Of a stretch of 12,020 bases of DNA, positions 6,522 through 12,020 are shown in pieces. The stretch lies in contig JBLNGH010000352.1 in assembly GCA_050264575.1 (NCBI GenBank), forward strand, positions 1-12,020. The letters run 5' to 3'. The stretch's first letter is position 1. Each line of letters starts with the position of its first letter. The translations under genes were made by a program, and so were the position numbers. The DNA is from DASQFI01 sp050264575 (GTDB taxonomy: Bacteria; Acidobacteriota; Vicinamibacteria; Vicinamibacterales; SCN-69-37). The notes under the pieces are model-generated. The model worked only from the letters and a program-made list of their open reading frames with translations, was not told the origin of the DNA and made no database searches.

Positions 6522-6568
6522 GGCGGCCCTTCAGGGCCGCCACAGTCGCCGGGCCCTGAAGGCCCGGC
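6518..6568. repeat. Two-hairpin REP-like element, copy 1 (sufA-sufB gap)
   Basis: After GTAG (6518-6521), GGCGGCCC (6522-6529) pairs with GGGCCGCC (6534-6541) around a TTCA loop. After a 6-nt spacer, GCCGGGCC (6548-6555) pairs with GGCCCGGC (6561-6568) around CTGAA. The loops TTCA and TGAA are reverse complements, so the element is two related hairpins in opposite orientation. The CTAC end of copy 2 is not preserved here. The GTAG includes the stop codon of sufA. It lies inside an operon and has no T-tract, so mRNA processing, stability or partial attenuation is more likely than full termination. Confidence 0.75.
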
Positions 6569-6586
6569 CGACAGCGGTTAGCAGCT

Positions 6587-8029
<1,443 letters not shown>

Positions 8030-8031
8030 AC

Positions 8032-8086
8032 GTAGGCCGGGGCTTCAGCCCCGGCGATTCATGCCGGGCCTGAAGGCCCGGGCTAC
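8032..8086. repeat. Two-hairpin REP-like element, copy 2 (sufB-sufC gap)
   Basis: The element runs from GTAG (8032-8035) to CTAC (8083-8086), which are inverted ends. The first hairpin pairs GCCGGGGC (8036-8043) with GCCCCGGC (8048-8055) around TTCA. The spacer is GATTCAT. The second pairs GCCGGGCC (8063-8070) with GGCCCGGG (8075-8082) around TGAA, with only the outermost pair mismatched. The architecture equals copy 1 but the first stem differs in sequence while remaining fully paired. It ends just before the sufC ribosome site. Confidence 0.8.
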
Positions 8087-8098
8087 AAGGGACGGTTC

Positions 8099-8865
<767 letters not shown>

Positions 8866-8866
<1 letters not shown>

Positions 8867-10185
8867 TGGCGGTGGCCGAGCGTCACGAGTCGTACGTCTC
8901 GAGCTTCGAGGCGTTTTGCCGCGGACCCGAGGCGGGGCCGGAGTGGCTGCGCGCCGGCCGTGAAGCGGCGTTCGCCAGATTTCTCGATCGCGGATTTCCG
9001 ACGACGCGGGACGAGGAATGGCGGTTTACGAACGTCGCGCCGATTGCCGGCACGTCATTCGAGCGGGCCCGGACGACCGCGATCTCGCGCGAGGTCCTCG
9101 CAGCGCTGTCCTTCCGCGCCGAAGCGGCCGCCGAAATCGTGGTCGTCAACGGCCGTCTGTCGCGAACGGTGTCCTCACTCGACGCACTGCCGGCCGGCGT
9201 GACCGTGAAGAGCCTGCGCGAACACTGGCAGACGTCGGCTCGTCCGGACGATGACCCGGCGAAGGGCCGCAACGGCGCACCGGCCGCGACGGTCTTTGCC
9301 GACCTGAACTTCGCGTTCGCCGAGGACGGGATCGTCATCGACGTCGCGCCGAAAACGATCGTGGCGTCGCCGATCCACGTGCTCTTCGTTTCCGTCGGCG
9401 GGCCGGTGCCGGCGATGGTGTCGCCGCGGTTGATCGTCACGGCCGGAGATCAATCGCAGGTGTCGATCATCGAAAGCTATGCCGGGACCGGCGACGGCGT
9501 GACGTTTGCGAACGCGGTGACCGATCTTCGCGTCGGGCCGAACGCGATCGTCGATCACGTCAAGATTCAGCGCGAGCGGGCCACCGCCTTTCACCTCGCG
9601 CAGATGTCCGCCCGCGTGGACCGGGCGGGCACGTTGACGTCGCACGCGATCACGTTCGGCGGGCGGATCGCCCGCAACGACATCTTTGCGGTGCTCGACG
9701 GCGAGGGCGCCGAATGCGTGCTGAACGGCCTCTACGTCGCCGATGGCGAGACGCTGGTCGATACCCACACGACGATCGATCACGCCAAACCGCACTGTCC
9801 GAGCCACGAGCTGTACAAAGGCATTCTCGACGGCCGCGCGAAGGCGGTGTTCAACGGCAAGATCATCGTGCGTCCGGACGCCCAGAAGACCGACGCCAAG
9901 CAGACGAACAAGGCGCTGCTGCTGACCGACGATGCGCAGATCAACACGAAGCCGCAGCTCGAGATCTTCGCCGACGACGTGAAGTGCACGCACGGGGCGG
10001 CGATCGGCCAGCTCGACGAGGACCAGATGTTCTACCTGCGGGCGCGCGGGATCGCCGAGGTGGACGCGCGCAACCTGCTGATCCACGCCTTTGCGGCCGA
10101 CGTGCTGTCGGGCGTCAAGGTGGACGGGGTGCGGGAGCGGACGATGCGATGGCTCGAGGAAAAGCTCAGGCTGCCTCAGGCCTGA
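8866..10185 (+). CDS. sufD: Fe-S cluster assembly protein SufD
   Basis: SufD (439 residues) is the paralog and partner of SufB in the SufBC2D scaffold and is needed for iron acquisition. The N-terminus shows the usual FPTTRDEEWRFTNVAPI motif (about residues 44-60). The C-terminal core is highly conserved: CPSHELYKGILDGRAKAVF, TDAKQTNKALLLTDDAQINT, KPQLEIFADDVKCTHGAAIG and LDEDQMFYLRARGI. His376 in KCTHGA corresponds to the functional His360 of E. coli SufD. The N-terminal half is much more variable, as usual for this family. The start ATG overlaps the sufC stop (TAATG). After the TGA a 28-nt purine-rich stretch leads to sufS. Confidence 0.96.
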
Positions 10186-10213
10186 CGGAGGGCAAAGGGC
10201 AGAGGTTAGAGGG

Positions 10214-11452
10214 ATGATGCAGTCTTTGTCCACGGTCTTCAACGTCTCCGCGATCCGCGCGGACTTTCCGGCGCTGGCCCAGCAGGCGCACGGCCGGCCG
10301 CTCGTCTATCTCGACAACGCGGCGACGACGCAGAAGCCCAGGCAGGTAATCGAGGCGCTGCGCCGGTACTACGAGCGCGACAACGCGAACGTGCACCGCG
10401 GCGTCCACATGATGAGCGAGCGCGCGACGGAAGCGTACGAAGGCGCGCGCGAAAAGATCCGCGCGTTCGTGAACGCCGCGTCGGTGCATGAGATCGTCTT
10501 CACTCGCAACGCGACCGAAAGCATCAACCTCGTGGCGCGCGCCTGGGGCGACGCCAACGTGCGCGCCGGCGACGAAGTGCTCATCACGGCGATGGAGCAC
10601 CACTCGAACATCGTGCCCTGGCAGCTCCTCTGCGCGCGGACCGGGGCGACGCTCAAGGTCGCGCCGATCGACGATCGCGGCGACCTGCTCATGGACGATC
10701 TGGCGCGTCTGATCACATCGAAGACGAAGATCGTCGCGGCGGCGCATCTCTCGAACGCGCTCGGGACGATCAATCCGGTGGCGGAGATCGTCGCCCTGGC
10801 TCGCCGGGCCGGCGCTGCCGTGCTCATCGACGGATCGCAGGCCGCGTATCACATGGCGGTCGACGTCGCGGCGCTCGGCGCCGACTTCTACGTCTTCACC
10901 GGCCACAAGCTGTACGGTCCGACCGGTATCGGGATTCTGTACGGCCGTGAGACCGTGCTCGACGCGATGCCGCCGTTTTTGGGCGGCGGCGACATGATTC
11001 GCACCGTGACGTTCCAGGGAAGCACCTGGAACGATCTCCCCTACAAGTTCGAGGCGGGAACACCGAACATCGCCGGCGCCGTCGGGCTCGGCGCGGCCGT
11101 CGACTACGTCCGCGGCATCGGGTTCGACGCCATCCAGCCGCACGAAGCCGCGCTGGTCGCGCGCGCCACGGCGGCGCTCGAGAGCGTGCCGGGCGTCCGC
11201 ATCGTAGGCACCGCGCGACGGAAGGCGAGCGTCGTGTCGTTCGTGATGGACGGCGTGCATCCGCACGACATCGGGACGATCGTCGATCGCGAAGGCGTCG
11301 CCATCCGCACCGGCCATCATTGCGCGCAGCCCGTGATGGACCGGTTCGGGATTCCGGCGACGGCGCGCGCGTCGTTTGCGATGTACAACACGCTCGAAGA
11401 GGTCGACGCGCTCGTCGCGGCCCTGGGCCGCGTACGCGCGCTTCTGGGATAG
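10214..11452 (+). CDS. sufS: Cysteine desulfurase SufS (type II)
   Basis: This is a 412-residue PLP-dependent enzyme that takes sulfur from L-cysteine as a persulfide, releasing alanine, and feeds the SUF scaffold. Visible signatures are VYLDNAATTQKP (31-42), NANVHRGVHMMSERAT, the cofactor-stacking His in MEHHSNIVPWQ (His129/His130), DGSQAAYH, and the Schiff-base Lys232 in FTGHKLYGPTGIG. The catalytic Cys370 lies in RTGHHCAQPVMDRFG, the short-loop arrangement of type II enzymes, which normally depend on a SufE or SufU acceptor. Two consecutive ATGs exist (10214, 10217); AGAGG (10201-10205) is well spaced from the first. The following sufT starts two bases after the stop. Confidence 0.96.
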   Translation: MMQSLSTVFNVSAIRADFPALAQQAHGRPLVYLDNAATTQKPRQVIEALRRYYERDNANVHRGVHMMSERATEAYEGAREKIRAFVNAASVHEIVFTRNATESINLVARAWGDANVRAGDEVLITAMEHHSNIVPWQLLCARTGATLKVAPIDDRGDLLMDDLARLITSKTKIVAAAHLSNALGTINPVAEIVALARRAGAAVLIDGSQAAYHMAVDVAALGADFYVFTGHKLYGPTGIGILYGRETVLDAMPPFLGGGDMIRTVTFQGSTWNDLPYKFEAGTPNIAGAVGLGAAVDYVRGIGFDAIQPHEAALVARATAALESVPGVRIVGTARRKASVVSFVMDGVHPHDIGTIVDREGVAIRTGHHCAQPVMDRFGIPATARASFAMYNTLEEVDALVAALGRVRALLG

Positions 11453-11454
11453 CC

Positions 11455-11997
11455 GTGGGAATCTTCTCGTTCCTGACACGTGATCGAGACGCCGATCCTC
11501 AGAATCCCGATCCCACCGGCGACGTGACGCCGCGCGTCGACGACGCGTCCGTCGCGGCTCCGGCGGCGGACCAACCGGACCTCGCGGCGCCGCCGTCGAG
11601 CTGGGACGGATTCGACACGAGCGCGCTCACCGCGCCGCCGGCGGAGACCGCCGGCGACAAGCCGAACATCGGGCCGATGGATCCGGCGCAGACCGCGGCG
11701 CTGCAAGGCCCGATCGTCGAGGTGTTGAAGACGGTCTTCGATCCGGAGATTCCGGTCGACATCTACGAGCTCGGTCTCATCTACGACATCATCGTCGACG
11801 CCGAGCGTCGAGTGCTGGTGAAGATGACGCTCACGAGCCCGGCGTGCCCGTCGGCGCAGCAATTGCCGAGCGAGGTCCGGTACAAGGTGAAAGCCGTCGA
11901 GGGCGTCACCGACGCGTGGGTGGAGATCGTGTGGGATCCCCCGTGGGACAAGGACCGGATGTCGGAAGCGGCGAAACTTTCGCTCGGATTCTTTTAG
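11455..11997 (+). CDS. sufT: SufT / DUF59 (MIP18-like) Fe-S assembly protein with N-terminal extension
   Basis: From GTG 11455 the protein has 180 residues. Residues about 83-165 form a DUF59/MIP18 domain: IVEVLKTVFDPEIPVDIYELGLIYDI, then MTLTSPACPSAQQLPSEV with the conserved Cys131, then VWDPPWDKDRMSEAAKLSLGF at the end. SufT proteins assist maturation of Fe-S proteins and are commonly found beside suf genes. Most family members are little more than this domain. Here about 80 residues precede it: a short hydrophobic start (GIFSFLTR), then a Pro/Ala/Asp-rich, probably disordered stretch. The GTG is two bases after the sufS stop and no good ribosome site is seen, so coupling to sufS is likely. 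An internal ATG at residue 75 would give only the domain. Confidence 0.87.
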   Translation: MGIFSFLTRDRDADPQNPDPTGDVTPRVDDASVAAPAADQPDLAAPPSSWDGFDTSALTAPPAETAGDKPNIGPMDPAQTAALQGPIVEVLKTVFDPEIPVDIYELGLIYDIIVDAERRVLVKMTLTSPACPSAQQLPSEVRYKVKAVEGVTDAWVEIVWDPPWDKDRMSEAAKLSLGFF

Positions 11998-12020
11998 TGT
12001 CTGAAGCCTTGCAGGTCCTC
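11997..12020 (+). CDS. Possible start of a further operon gene (partial)
   Basis: A GTG at 11997 overlaps the sufT TAG stop by one base and stays open to the window end, reading MSEALQVL. The stop-start overlap resembles other junctions in this operon, but eight codons are too few to identify a product. A SufU/SufE-type acceptor is one possibility from context only. Confidence 0.25.

Noticed and set aside
6522..6568. Intrinsic terminator between sufA and sufB
   Set aside because: The hairpins are strong but no T-tract follows and essential suf genes lie downstream; a repeat element fits better.
10186..10213. Regulatory element in the purine-rich sufD-sufS gap
   Set aside because: The repeated AGGG/AGAGG pieces are explained by overlapping ribosome-site-like sequence before sufS; nothing more is supported.
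10166..11479. 437-codon open frame antisense to sufS
   Set aside because: It mirrors the sufS codon pattern in GC-rich DNA, its product is Arg/Asp/His-rich without a recognisable domain, and the opposite strand encodes an unmistakable enzyme. The same holds for the antisense frames over sufD (9175-10242), sufB (7049-7840) and moeB (4383-5579).

Overview
The window is GC-rich, densely coding bacterial chromosome. Its centre is a complete-looking SUF iron-sulfur cluster assembly operon under its own Rrf2-family regulator. High GC, GTG starts, tandem SIMPL-domain genes, a DUF1624-type membrane protein and hairpin-pair repeats between genes fit an acidobacterium (perhaps the Vicinamibacterales). 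That placement is an impression from gene content, not a proof. No phage, transposase, CRISPR array, rRNA or tRNA was seen.

Left part (1-5573), five genes that need not work together. The minus strand carries the first 139 residues of a homoserine dehydrogenase-like protein (start at 418, running off the left edge). Divergent from it are two tandem secreted SIMPL/DUF541 paralogs (453-1160 and 1160-1864), followed by a perfect 8-bp hairpin and a 164-nt gap with a 9-nt tandem repeat. rmuC lies on the minus strand (2029-3258). A multi-pass membrane protein of the DUF1624/HGSNAT-like family (3281-4426) starts only 22 nt away on the other strand. Then comes a MoeB-type E1-like adenylyltransferase with a C-terminal rhodanese domain (4467-5573).

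Right part (5574-12020). A 156-nt gap holds a recognisable promoter (TTGCAC, 17 nt, TAAAAT). An IscR-type-1-like operator overlaps its -10 and start point. Downstream, on one strand, are the Rrf2 regulator (Cys93, Cys100, Cys106), an A-type carrier (sufA-like), sufB, sufC, sufD, sufS and a sufT/DUF59 protein. The expected logic is that SufS takes sulfur from cysteine, SufBC2D builds the cluster with SufC ATPase activity, SufA and SufT help deliver it, and the Rrf2 protein reports cluster status back to the promoter. No SufE or SufU sulfur acceptor is visible. A further gene may begin with GTG at 11997, overlapping the sufT stop.

The most unusual feature is a pair of related two-hairpin repeats in the two widest gaps inside the operon (sufA-sufB and sufB-sufC). 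They share GTAG ends and TTCA/TGAA loops, but their stem arms differ while staying paired. Otherwise the SUF operon is conventional; I found no convincing evidence of an entirely new system.
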